Source: Rickettsiales bacterium (lineage in GTDB: Bacteria > Pseudomonadota > Alphaproteobacteria > TMED127). Taken from it: a DNA stretch of 64,000 nt. Positions 56,495 through 64,000 of the stretch are shown here, piece by piece; position 1 is the first letter of the stretch; each line of letters opens with the position of its first letter. The notes under the pieces were generated by a model. It saw nothing but the letters and a program-made list of their open reading frames with translations. It made no database searches and was not told where the DNA came from. The stretch lies in assembly GCA_002690875.1 (NCBI GenBank), contig NZGH01000030.1, forward strand, positions 3,312 through 67,311. The letters run 5' to 3'. A program made the position numbers and the translations under genes.

Positions 56495-58465
56495 ATGAAA
56501 AAATTTTCAATTGAATCAAAATTTGAAGCAGCTGGCGACCAACCTTCAGCAATTAATTCTCTGTGCTCTGGACTTGGAAAAAAAACTAAAGATCAGGTCT
56601 TATTGGGAGTGACGGGATCTGGTAAGACTTTTACTATGGCAAGTATCATAGAACGACTTCAAAGACCCTCTTTAGTTTTTGCACCAAATAAAATTTTAGC
56701 AGCTCAACTTTACAGCGAGATGAAAAGTTTTTTTCCAAAAAATTGTGTTGAGTATTTTGTTTCATATTATGACTATTACACTCCTGAAGCTTACGTTCCT
56801 AGAACAGATACTTACATAGAAAAAGAATCATCAATAAATGAGCAGATTGATAGGATGCGACATTCAGCTACTAGAGCATTACTTGAAAGAAAAGACACTG
56901 TTGTGGTTGCAAGTGTTTCATGCATTTATGGAATTGGTTCCGTTCAATCATATTCATCAATGGCTTTTAAAATTAATAAAGGGACAGTTTATGAAATTGA
57001 AAAATTAAAAAGTAAGTTAGTTGAATTACAATATAAAAGGAATGATAATGTTCATGTAAGAGGTACATTTCGAAATAGAGGTGACTTTTTAGAAATATTT
57101 CCATCCCATTTAGAAGATAAATCTTGGAGAATCTCTTTTTTGGGAGATAAAGTAGAGTCGATTGACGAATTTGATCCTTTTTTGGGATTAATTTCCAAAA
57201 GTTTAGATGAAATAACTATTTTTGCTAATAGTCACTATGTAACCCCAAAACCATCTCTTGATAGAGCTATAAAAGCAATTAGAGAGGAACTTAAAACTAG
57301 GATTAAACATTTTGAATCAAAAAAATTATTAATTGAAGCCCAAAGAATTGAACAAAGAACAAACTTTGACCTTGAGATGATATCAGCTACCGGAAGCTGC
57401 TCAGGAATTGAGAATTATTCTAGACATCTCTCAGGAAGAGAAGAGGGTCAGCCCCCACCAACATTATTTGAATATCTTCCAAAAGATTCTATTATATTTA
57501 TAGATGAATCACATGTAACAATCCCTCAAATTAAAGGAATGTTTAAAGGAGATAGATCAAGAAAAGAAACTCTTTCCGAGCACGGCTTTCGTTTACCTTC
57601 ATGTAAAGATAATCGTCCTTTAATGTTTGAAGAGTGGGAAAAGTTTAAAGGACAAACAATATATGTTTCAGCAACTCCGGGAGATTACGAGCTTGAAAAA
57701 AGTAAAGGAGTTTTTATTGAACAGGTTGTCAGACCAACTGGTTTAATTGACCCAATTTGTGAAGTAAAAAAGGCTACAAATCAAATTGAAGATGTTATCA
57801 ATGAATGTAAAAAATTAAGTCAAAAAAATTTAAGAGTATTAATTACAACTTTAACCAAAAAAGATGCAGAAAAAATTACTGATTATCTAAATGAAAATGA
57901 TGTAAAGGCCAAATATATGCATTCAGATATAGATACTTTAGAGAGGATAGAATTAATTAAAAACCTTCGAATTGGAAAGTTCGACGTACTTGTTGGTATA
58001 AATCTTCTTCGCGAGGGACTAGATATTCCTGAGTGCGGATTAGTAGCAATTCTTGACGCAGACAAAGAGGGATATTTGAGGTCACACGTTTCTCTTATTC
58101 AAACAATTGGAAGGGCTGCCAGAAACATACATGGAAGGGCAATTCTTTATGCCGATTTTAAAACTAAATCTATCTCAAAAGCTCTTGAAGAAACCTCACG
58201 CAGAAGGATAAAACAAATTCATCATAATAAAATTCACAATATTACACCGAGATCAACGTCAAGAAAAATTGAAGAAACAATTGAGAATATAAGTTCTTCT
58301 AAAAATAAAAAAAACAACAACTTATTGGAAGAAAGCTCTATAATTGAGTTAAAAAAGAAAATGCTTGAACATGCAGAAAATTTAGATTTTGAAAAAGCTG
58401 CTGAAATTCGAGACAAAATCAAGATTCTAGAGAAGAAAGAAATGGGTATCAGTGAAAGTCTATAA
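56495..58465 (+). CDS. uvrB: Excinuclease ABC subunit B
   Basis: 656 aa DEAD-like damage-verification helicase of nucleotide excision repair. Walker A GVTGSGKT (38-45), the beta-hairpin YYDYYTPEAYVPRTDTYIEK, FIDESH (Walker B), VSATPGDYE, LREGLDIPECG, IGRAARN and a C-terminal UVR domain (LEHAENLDFEKAAEIRD) that meets UvrC. uvrC is 1 kb downstream. I saw no alphaproteobacterial LexA box (GTTC-N7-GTTC) in the 89-bp spacer before it. Confidence 0.97.
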   Translation: MKKFSIESKFEAAGDQPSAINSLCSGLGKKTKDQVLLGVTGSGKTFTMASIIERLQRPSLVFAPNKILAAQLYSEMKSFFPKNCVEYFVSYYDYYTPEAYVPRTDTYIEKESSINEQIDRMRHSATRALLERKDTVVVASVSCIYGIGSVQSYSSMAFKINKGTVYEIEKLKSKLVELQYKRNDNVHVRGTFRNRGDFLEIFPSHLEDKSWRISFLGDKVESIDEFDPFLGLISKSLDEITIFANSHYVTPKPSLDRAIKAIREELKTRIKHFESKKLLIEAQRIEQRTNFDLEMISATGSCSGIENYSRHLSGREEGQPPPTLFEYLPKDSIIFIDESHVTIPQIKGMFKGDRSRKETLSEHGFRLPSCKDNRPLMFEEWEKFKGQTIYVSATPGDYELEKSKGVFIEQVVRPTGLIDPICEVKKATNQIEDVINECKKLSQKNLRVLITTLTKKDAEKITDYLNENDVKAKYMHSDIDTLERIELIKNLRIGKFDVLVGINLLREGLDIPECGLVAILDADKEGYLRSHVSLIQTIGRAARNIHGRAILYADFKTKSISKALEETSRRRIKQIHHNKIHNITPRSTSRKIEETIENISSSKNKKNNNLLEESSIIELKKKMLEHAENLDFEKAAEIRDKIKILEKKEMGISESL

Positions 58466-59213
58466 AAATGCCCTTGTAACAGGTGGGGCTCAGAGAATCG
58501 GTGCTTCAATAGCTGAATTTTTAGCTGAAAACGGAATTGATGTGGCAATACAATACAACAGGTCGGAAAAAAAGATGAATATCATAAAAAAAAAAGTTAC
58601 AGACCAAGGTGTTAAATTTAACGCCTTTAAGTGTGATTTTAGTAAGGATTGTAATTTTGATATTTTTTTTGAAAAAATAAGAAAAAAACATGGGAATATA
58701 GATATTTTAATTAACAATGCCTCAACATTTGAATTTGATACAATAAAAAAAACTAATCAAAGTATTTTTGACAAACATATTAATGTTAACCTTAAAGCTC
58801 CTTTTTTTCTTTCAAAGAGTTTTGTGCAACAACTACTTAATAAAAATGGACTAATTGTTAATATAATTGATCAAAGAGTAAAGAATATTACACCATATTT
58901 CACTTCATACACACTTAGTAAATCAGCTTTATATACAATGACAAAAAGTTTAGCTGTATTCTTGGCACCAAAAGTAAGAGTAAATGGAATATCGCCTGGT
59001 CCTACATTAAAAAGTGTAAATCAAACACCAAAACAATTTAAAAGTCAAATATCAAGAACACCAATGAAAAGAAAAGTTGAACTGAATGAAATTAATAACG
59101 CACTAGACTATTTAATAAATAATAAATCAGTTACTGGTGAAATACTAACCCTTGATTCTGGCCAAAGTCTTGGTTGGGCTAACTCTAAATCCAAGGTATT
59201 CTCTACCGATTAA
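58452..59213 (+). CDS. FolM/pteridine-reductase-like short-chain dehydrogenase
   Basis: 253 aa SDR with a GTG start overlapping uvrB by 14 bp. NADP loop VTGGAQRIGASIAEFLA with the GxxxGxG variant, NNAS, the active-site Tyr/Lys in YTLSKSALYTMTKSL, and the FolM-type signatures IIDQRVKNITPYFTSY (Asp/Gln/Arg in place of the usual Ser) and GISPGPTLKSVNQTP. Relatives reduce dihydromonapterin or dihydrofolate. It stands before uvrC, as in many alphaproteobacteria. Family call good; substrate inferred. Confidence 0.75.
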   Translation: MKVYKNALVTGGAQRIGASIAEFLAENGIDVAIQYNRSEKKMNIIKKKVTDQGVKFNAFKCDFSKDCNFDIFFEKIRKKHGNIDILINNASTFEFDTIKKTNQSIFDKHINVNLKAPFFLSKSFVQQLLNKNGLIVNIIDQRVKNITPYFTSYTLSKSALYTMTKSLAVFLAPKVRVNGISPGPTLKSVNQTPKQFKSQISRTPMKRKVELNEINNALDYLINNKSVTGEILTLDSGQSLGWANSKSKVFSTD

Positions 59214-59495
59214 AAGAAAAGAAGTTGTCAACACATTGTTTAATTTAATTTTTTCAGTAACATAAAATTAATAAAAAATAAAAAAGAATGATAAACAATC
59301 TAGCTAAATAAAAAAAAATCAATAATATCAATGGTTTATAAAATTGATTAATTTTTAATCAATTGGGTTAAAAGTCCCAGAATTAGGAAGATTAAAAAAA
59401 AAACTCAAAGATTATTAACAAAGTTATCCACAAAAATAGTGGATAGAATTTTGTGTATAATTTTTTATAATGAATGCAATGACTTGTAAGATTTT
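59214..59495. other. AT-rich spacer, possible replication origin or DnaA-controlled region
   Basis: 282 bp, the longest gene-free stretch of the window, extremely A/T-rich. It holds an inverted repeat with perfect 10-bp arms AATTGATTAA/TTAATCAATT and a TTT loop (59342-59364), then four DnaA-box-like nonamers at 59412-59460, and a TATAAT (59466-59471) that may serve uvrC. AT-rich unwinding-type DNA beside clustered DnaA boxes is the make-up of an oriC, but hemE, dnaA, dnaN or parAB are not nearby. Confidence 0.35.
59412..59460. promoter_or_regulatory. Symmetric array of four DnaA-box-like nonamers
   Basis: Forward TTATTAACA (59412, two mismatches) and TTATCCACA (59424, perfect), then reverse-strand CTATCCACT (59446-59438, two mismatches) and TTATACACA (59460-59452, perfect), with starts 12, 14 and 14 bp apart. 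Two perfect matches to TTATNCACA within 37 bp, pointing toward each other, are hard to explain by base composition because the box contains two or three C residues in a very AT-rich region. Confidence 0.6.
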
Positions 59496-61340
59496 ATGAA
59501 ATTAAAAACTGACTATAATTATAATAAAGGTCTTACCATTTTGAAAAATGCATCAAAAGCATTTCCCAATGGTTCAGGGGTTTATAAATTTATCGATTCA
59601 TCAGAGTCAATAATTTATATTGGGAAAGCCAAGAATTTGCGCAAAAGAATATCCTCTTATTCAGTTGACAATAAACAGACTAGGAGAATCAAAACACTTA
59701 TTAGTCTTACTAACAAATTAGATTTTATAAAAACTCCTACAGAAATTGATTCACTAATACTTGAAAACAATCTAATAAAAAAAGTTAAACCACCTTTCAA
59801 CATTAGACTGATGGACGACAAAAGCTTTCCCTATATTATGATAAGCAAAAACCAAGAATGGCCAAGAATAAGAAAATATAGAGGAAAACAAACAACGGAT
59901 AATATTTTTTTTGGACCTTTTGCAAATGTAAGTATCGTTGACGAAGTTTTACAACAACTTGAAAAAGCCTTTCTGATTAGAAGCTGTTCAGACAATATTT
60001 TTAATTCAAGAAAAAGACCATGTATTTTACATCAAATTAAAAGATGCAGTGCCCCTTGTGTTGGGTTAATTACATCTCAAGATTATGCAAGTTTAGTTAA
60101 TCAAGCTATTTTGTTTTTAAAAGGTAAAAATCCTAAATTAAAAAATAGTTTAGTTAAACTTATGGAATCTAAAAGTAAACAAAAGGATTATGAACAAGCT
60201 GCAATAATCAGAGATAGGATAAAGGCAATATCTAGAATAAACTTTGAGCAGTACTCAGATTTAAATAATAGTGAAAATTTTGATATCGTCTTTCTATACA
60301 AAAAATTTGGTCAAATTCATGTTCAGTTATTTTTTTTTAGATCTGGAAAGAATCTTGGTAATAAAAATTTTTTTTTATCAGAAAAATTGTTTGAAGAATC
60401 GGAGACAGTTTTAAGACAGTTTTTAATTTTTTTTTATACACGTAACAGCCCACCTGATGAAATTTTGGTAAATTTTCAACTTAAAAACACTGAACTCATT
60501 AAAAAAGTGATTTCCCCCAATAAAACTCTTGAAATTAAAAAACCTAAAAAAGGAAAAAAGCTTGAATTAATAAAGTTGGTAGGTGAAAATATTTTAGCGT
60601 CAAATAAAGATTCACAATACATAAATGATGATGAACCTGAAATACTAAAAAAGCTCTATAAAAAGTTTAAACTTAATAACTTTCCATTCAAAATTGAAGT
60701 ATATGATAATAGCCATTTGAGTGGGACCGATGCTATTGGAGCGATGATTGTTTATCAAAACTTTGGGTTTTCAAAGAATCATTATAAAAAGTTTAATGCA
60801 AAAACAAAATCAGATAGAATTTTTGACGATTATAAAATGATGGCTGAAATGATTGAAAGGAGATTCAATTTTTCTGAAGAATGGAAAAAAGAACTACCAA
60901 ATCTAATAATAATTGATGGAGGGAAGGGACAGCTTAATACGGTAAACAAAATACTAAAAGAAAAAAAACTTTTTAATATTGATTTATTAAGTATTTCTAA
61001 GGGTAAAAATAGAAAGCCAGGTGAAGATAAAATTCATTCCCTTACACAAGATATTTATTTAAATAATAATGAAAAAGAGTTTTATTTTATCCAAAAGCTC
61101 AGAGACGAAGCTCACAGGTTTGCTGTTTCGTCGCACAAAGTAAAAAGATCAAAAAAAATGAGAAGCTCTTCTTTTGATCAAATCATAGGAATAGGAAAGA
61201 AAACTAAGTATAATCTTCTAAATTATTTTGGTACAATAGAAAATATTCAAAGTGCTAGTTTGACTGATTTAAAAAAAGTTGAAGGTGTGGGACCTGAAAC
61301 TGCAAAAAAAATATATAAGGAATTTAATAAAATTGTTTAA
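59496..61340 (+). CDS. uvrC: Excinuclease ABC subunit C
   Basis: 614 aa dual-incision nuclease. N-terminal GIY-YIG domain (GVYKFIDSSESIIYIGKAKNLRKRISSY, split here as GVYKF...IIYIGKAKNL), the Cys-rich region RSCSDNIFN/RPCILHQIKRCSAPCVG, a UVR motif (KDYEQAAIIRDRIKAI), the RNase H-like nuclease domain (YDNSHLSGTDAIGAM with catalytic Asp, IIDGGKGQL) and C-terminal HhH motifs (IIGIGKKTKYNLLNYFG, VEGVGPETAKKIY). Acts with UvrB. Confidence 0.96.
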   Translation: MKLKTDYNYNKGLTILKNASKAFPNGSGVYKFIDSSESIIYIGKAKNLRKRISSYSVDNKQTRRIKTLISLTNKLDFIKTPTEIDSLILENNLIKKVKPPFNIRLMDDKSFPYIMISKNQEWPRIRKYRGKQTTDNIFFGPFANVSIVDEVLQQLEKAFLIRSCSDNIFNSRKRPCILHQIKRCSAPCVGLITSQDYASLVNQAILFLKGKNPKLKNSLVKLMESKSKQKDYEQAAIIRDRIKAISRINFEQYSDLNNSENFDIVFLYKKFGQIHVQLFFFRSGKNLGNKNFFLSEKLFEESETVLRQFLIFFYTRNSPPDEILVNFQLKNTELIKKVISPNKTLEIKKPKKGKKLELIKLVGENILASNKDSQYINDDEPEILKKLYKKFKLNNFPFKIEVYDNSHLSGTDAIGAMIVYQNFGFSKNHYKKFNAKTKSDRIFDDYKMMAEMIERRFNFSEEWKKELPNLIIIDGGKGQLNTVNKILKEKKLFNIDLLSISKGKNRKPGEDKIHSLTQDIYLNNNEKEFYFIQKLRDEAHRFAVSSHKVKRSKKMRSSSFDQIIGIGKKTKYNLLNYFGTIENIQSASLTDLKKVEGVGPETAKKIYKEFNKIV

Positions 61341-61884
61341 TTTAAAAAATATTCCAAACTTTTTAACAATTTTGAGAATTGTTCTTATACCTAGTATAAT
61401 TATATGTATTGAACTTGGAAACGAAAAATATTACTGGATTGCTCTGTTTCTTTATGTTACTGCTTGCTTCTCAGATTTTTTTGATGGTTATCTTGCTAGA
61501 AAATTTGATATAGAATCAAATTTTGGAAGGTTTTTAGACCCCATTGCAGATAAGGTTTTAGTAGTCTCAGTACTTATAATTCTTATAGCTAATAATCTTA
61601 TTTCAGGAGCTTTTGTATACCCAGCTTTAGTTATTATACTTAGAGAAATAATCGTATCAGGGCTAAGAGATTTTTTTTTACATTCTACAAAAACACTTTT
61701 AGTCACTAATTTAGCAAAATGGAAAACATTAATTCAAATGTCCTCACTTGGTTTTTTAATAGTACAAAATAATTTTGAAACTAAATTAATTTTGTTTTTC
61801 GGAAATTTAGGACTTACATTTGCATCTGTAATAACATTATACACTGGTTATATATATTTTAAAAAAAATCTTAAGCTATTTTAA
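61333..61884 (+). CDS. pgsA: CDP-diacylglycerol-glycerol-3-phosphate phosphatidyltransferase
   Basis: 183 aa from TTG 61333, which overlaps uvrC by 8 bp and puts the usual NLKNIPNFLTILRI start at the N-terminus; an upstream ATG (61279) would add 18 residues inside uvrC. Integral membrane enzyme for phosphatidylglycerol synthesis. The CDP-alcohol transferase signature DG-YL-AR...G-RFL-D-PIA-D is complete (DGYLARKFDIESNFGRFLD). About five membrane helices. Confidence 0.92.
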   Translation: MFNLKNIPNFLTILRIVLIPSIIICIELGNEKYYWIALFLYVTACFSDFFDGYLARKFDIESNFGRFLDPIADKVLVVSVLIILIANNLISGAFVYPALVIILREIIVSGLRDFFLHSTKTLLVTNLAKWKTLIQMSSLGFLIVQNNFETKLILFFGNLGLTFASVITLYTGYIYFKKNLKLF

Positions 61885-61885
61885 A

Positions 61886-62401
61886 ATGAGAAATGTTTTT
61901 GGCATTGTAGGTTGGAGTGGAAGTGGCAAAACCCATTTAATTTGTAGAATTATAAAATATTTTGATAATAAAAAACTTAACATCTGTTCAATTAAACACT
62001 CTCATCATAATTTTGAAGTTGATAAAAAGGGGAAAGATAGTTACGAGCATCTAAGATCAGGTTCAAAAGAGGTGGTTATTTATAATGAATATAAATTTGC
62101 TATGATCACACAAAAAAAGAAAAAAAAAATCAATTTAAAAGATGTTATAAATAAATTTTCTTCAGACACTGATATAATTTTAATTGAAGGTCTAAAGAAA
62201 GGTCCAACTAAAAAAATTGAAGTATACAGAAACTCAATCAATAAACCCTTACTTTGTCTAAACGATAACAATATTAAAGCTTTAGTTTTTGATAAAATTT
62301 CTCCAAAAATTTCGAAAATTAGTCTTCCTAAATTTCATATAGATGAGACAACAAAAATAAGTTCTTTTATTTTAGAAGAGATTAAGAATGGAAAAAAATA
62401 A
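61886..62401 (+). CDS. mobB: Molybdopterin-guanine dinucleotide biosynthesis protein MobB
   Basis: 171 aa P-loop GTPase-like adaptor. GIVGWSGSGKTHLICRII (Walker A), SIKHSHHNFEVDKKGKDS, EVVIYNEYKFAMIT and IILIEGLKKGPTKKIEVYR are typical MobB. It aids MobA in attaching GMP to molybdopterin; mobA is not in the window. Overlaps moeA by 14 bp. Confidence 0.9.
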   Translation: MRNVFGIVGWSGSGKTHLICRIIKYFDNKKLNICSIKHSHHNFEVDKKGKDSYEHLRSGSKEVVIYNEYKFAMITQKKKKKINLKDVINKFSSDTDIILIEGLKKGPTKKIEVYRNSINKPLLCLNDNNIKALVFDKISPKISKISLPKFHIDETTKISSFILEEIKNGKK

Positions 62402-63620
62402 AAGACTTATTTCTGTTTTTTTAGCAAAAAAAAAAATGATTGATAGTTTAAAGGATTTCAAAAACTCATCAGAATTGATTGATTTTAGAAATTCAGAAAA
62501 CAGAGTTTTAGCAGAAAATATTTTCTCAAAAAATAATATACCCGAATTTGATAACTCCGCAGTTGACGGTTTTGGTATTAATTATAACTCAATAAAAAAA
62601 GGAAACAACACTCTAAAGATAGTAGGAGAATCTAGGCCAGGAAAACCATTTAAAAAAAAAGTAAAGAATGGAGAAGCAATAGTAATTTTTACTGGAGCAT
62701 TTATTCTTAAGATCAATGATATTGATACTGTTTGTTATGAAGAAAATTGTGAAATGACAAGCAAAATTATTAAAATTGTGAAATTACCAGAAAAAGGTGA
62801 CAATATAAGAAAAAAGGGTGAAGATATAAAGATAAATCAGGTTGCTTTTAAAAAAGGAAGAAAAATTAGAACCGTTGACCTTACTCAGTTATCCTCTCTT
62901 GGGTTAAAAAAAATAAAAGTATTTAAGAAGATAAAAGTAGGAGTATTTTCGTCAGGTAATGAAATTTCTCCGAGTTCAGTAAAAAAAAAATATACAATAT
63001 TTGATGCTAATAAAACCGTTTTAATTAATTTACTTAAAAGATTAGGGTGTGAAATTTCAGATATGGGACTGATTAAAGATAATTATGAACATACAAAAAG
63101 AAAATTAAATAAAAATCTCTCATCATTTGATCTAATTATTACCTCGGGTGGAGTTTCAAAAAGTAGAATTGATCACATTGGTAATTTTTTTTCAATGTCG
63201 GGTAAAGTTAACTTTTGGCAACTAGCTTTGAAACCTGGAAGACCTTTCGCTTTTGGAAAGTTAAATGACACTCCATTTATTGGTTTACCTGGGAACCCCG
63301 TAGCCGCTGTGATTACTTTCTTGATGCTTGTTACAAATTATTTAAAAAAATTATCTGGTATAAGAAAAACTGAAATTATTGAAAGAATAGTACCTGCAAA
63401 TTTTGAAATGACAAAAAAATCTGGGAGAACTGAATGGCTCAGAGGATCTATAAAAGTAATAAATAATAATTATTTTCTGGAAAAATTTCACACAAGTGGA
63501 TCAGGAATTATTTCCTCTATTTCTAATACAGATGGTATAATTGAAATTAACGAAGATGTTAAATATATAAAAAAAGGAACATTATTAAAATTTTACAGAT
63601 ACGAGGATATTTTAAATTGA
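62388..63620 (+). CDS. moeA: Molybdopterin molybdenumtransferase MoeA
   Basis: 410 aa. Inserts molybdate (or tungstate) into adenylated molybdopterin. NSAVDGFGIN, GESRPGKPFKKKV, IFTGAFI, RKKGEDIK, VGVFSSGNEI, DANKTVLINLL, TSGGVSKSRIDH, LALKPGRPFAFG and FIGLPGNPVAAVITF follow the family order. Its TGA overlaps the moaD TTG (TTGA). Confidence 0.93.
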   Translation: MEKNKRLISVFLAKKKMIDSLKDFKNSSELIDFRNSENRVLAENIFSKNNIPEFDNSAVDGFGINYNSIKKGNNTLKIVGESRPGKPFKKKVKNGEAIVIFTGAFILKINDIDTVCYEENCEMTSKIIKIVKLPEKGDNIRKKGEDIKINQVAFKKGRKIRTVDLTQLSSLGLKKIKVFKKIKVGVFSSGNEISPSSVKKKYTIFDANKTVLINLLKRLGCEISDMGLIKDNYEHTKRKLNKNLSSFDLIITSGGVSKSRIDHIGNFFSMSGKVNFWQLALKPGRPFAFGKLNDTPFIGLPGNPVAAVITFLMLVTNYLKKLSGIRKTEIIERIVPANFEMTKKSGRTEWLRGSIKVINNNYFLEKFHTSGSGIISSISNTDGIIEINEDVKYIKKGTLLKFYRYEDILN

Positions 63621-63868
63621 AAATACTTTATTTTGCAAAAATTAAAGAAATAATTGGTAAGAGTGAAGATTTAATTAACATTGATGAACAAACAACAGTC
63701 AAAAAAATTGTCGAAAAATTAAAATTAATTGATGAATCCTATAAACTAGCCTTTAAGGATTTAAAAAATGTTAAATGCTCAGTCAACTGTAACTATATAA
63801 ATTCATTTCAAACAAAAGTAACAAATAACGATGAAATTGCTTTTTTCCCTCCAGTAACTGGTGGTTAA
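63617..63868 (+). CDS. moaD: Molybdopterin synthase small subunit MoaD
   Basis: 83 aa ubiquitin-fold sulfur carrier with a TTG start. Begins ILYFAKIKEIIG and ends in the essential Gly-Gly (PPVTGG), which is thiocarboxylated to donate sulfur to precursor Z. TAATG overlap with moaE, its partner subunit. Confidence 0.92.
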   Translation: MKILYFAKIKEIIGKSEDLINIDEQTTVKKIVEKLKLIDESYKLAFKDLKNVKCSVNCNYINSFQTKVTNNDEIAFFPPVTGG

Positions 63869-64000
63869 TGAAAATAATATTTCAAACTAAAAAATTTAAT
63901 GTTGGAGAGCTCTTAGAAAGTTTTACTTCAAAAAATAACGACTCAGGCTCAGTCATATCTTTTCTAGGAAAAGTACGTCCATCGAGAAAAAAAAAAAAAA
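63868..64000 (+). CDS. moaE: Molybdopterin synthase large subunit MoaE, cut by the window end
   Basis: Only the first 44 codons are present. KKFNVGELLESFTSKNNDSG followed by SVISFLGKVRPS matches the MoaE N-terminus (GAxxxFxGxVR). The place directly after moaD with a TAATG overlap supports the call. The window stops inside a run of As. Confidence 0.85.
   Translation, partial: MKIIFQTKKFNVGELLESFTSKNNDSGSVISFLGKVRPSRKKKK

Noticed and set aside
1..64000. CRISPR arrays, insertion sequences, prophage or restriction systems
   Set aside because: No regularly spaced repeats, transposase, integrase, phage or restriction genes were seen on either strand.

Overview
The window is a gene-dense (about 95% coding), very AT-rich stretch of chromosome from a Gram-negative alphaproteobacterium. 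Alphaproteobacterial marks are the order rnpB-mraZ-dcw cluster, an alpha-type SspB next to fumC, yqeY-dnaG-rpoD, an FtsZ ending in the alpha-type [10 protein letters not shown] tail, a folM-like SDR next to uvrC-pgsA followed by moaD/moaE, and a metH split into two genes. Low GC, short spacers, ATGA/TAATG overlaps and convergent genes that share stop codons suggest a streamlined, probably marine lineage of the SAR11/HIMB59 kind. The lineage is inference; the compaction is visible. LpxC, BamD, MlaA/MlaC and a TonB receptor show an LPS-bearing outer membrane. The DNPRNEDP motif of MurE indicates meso-diaminopimelate peptidoglycan.

Layout. 1-9.5 kb: envelope and metal genes: a MORN-repeat protein, a ZnuD-like TonB receptor behind a Zur-box-like operator, an orphan tungstate-type binding protein, a secreted metallo-beta-lactamase-fold hydrolase, small membrane or coiled-coil proteins, sspB-fumC, an AsmA-like protein and an SH3 protein. 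9.6-31.5 kb: an amidase, RNase P RNA, then the division/murein cluster mraZ-ftsZ-rsmH-ftsL-ftsI-murE-murF-mraY-murD-ftsW-murG-murC-murB-ddl-ftsQ-ftsA-lpxC-bamD-recN. ftsZ is not in its usual place after ftsA but sits second in the cluster. rsmH and ftsL are each broken by one extra base in an 11-nt homopolymer. 31.5-40.8 kb, minus strand: pepP, prmA, a UvrD/PcrA helicase interrupted by an in-frame TGA, the split metH and metF. 40.8-48.4 kb: mlaA-mlaC, a ZIP metal transporter with an inserted cyclic-nucleotide-binding domain, a CAT-anticodon tRNA (probably Ile2), rpoD, dnaG, yqeY. 48.4-59.2 kb: carA-carB-greA-trxB, panE and an aminotransferase on the other strand, uvrB and a FolM-like reductase. 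59.2-59.5 kb: an AT-rich spacer with a symmetric array of DnaA-box-like sites. 59.5-64 kb: uvrC-pgsA-mobB-moeA-moaD-moaE (cut by the window end).

How it fits together. The central cluster makes the murein precursor (MurC-F, Ddl, MraY, MurG), polymerises it at the septum (FtsW, FtsI, FtsQ, FtsL) and positions the Z ring (FtsZ, FtsA), under likely MraZ autoregulation through TGGGN repeats seen at the mraZ promoter. lpxC appears to have its own promoter whose predicted start coincides with its GTG codon. Most of the window is housekeeping. I see no CRISPR array, prophage, insertion sequence or toxin-antitoxin island. The points most worth checking are the relocated ftsZ, the ZIP-cNMP fusion, the Zur-type operator on the TonB receptor, the DnaA-box array, and the homopolymer/nonsense interruptions in rsmH, ftsL and uvrD.
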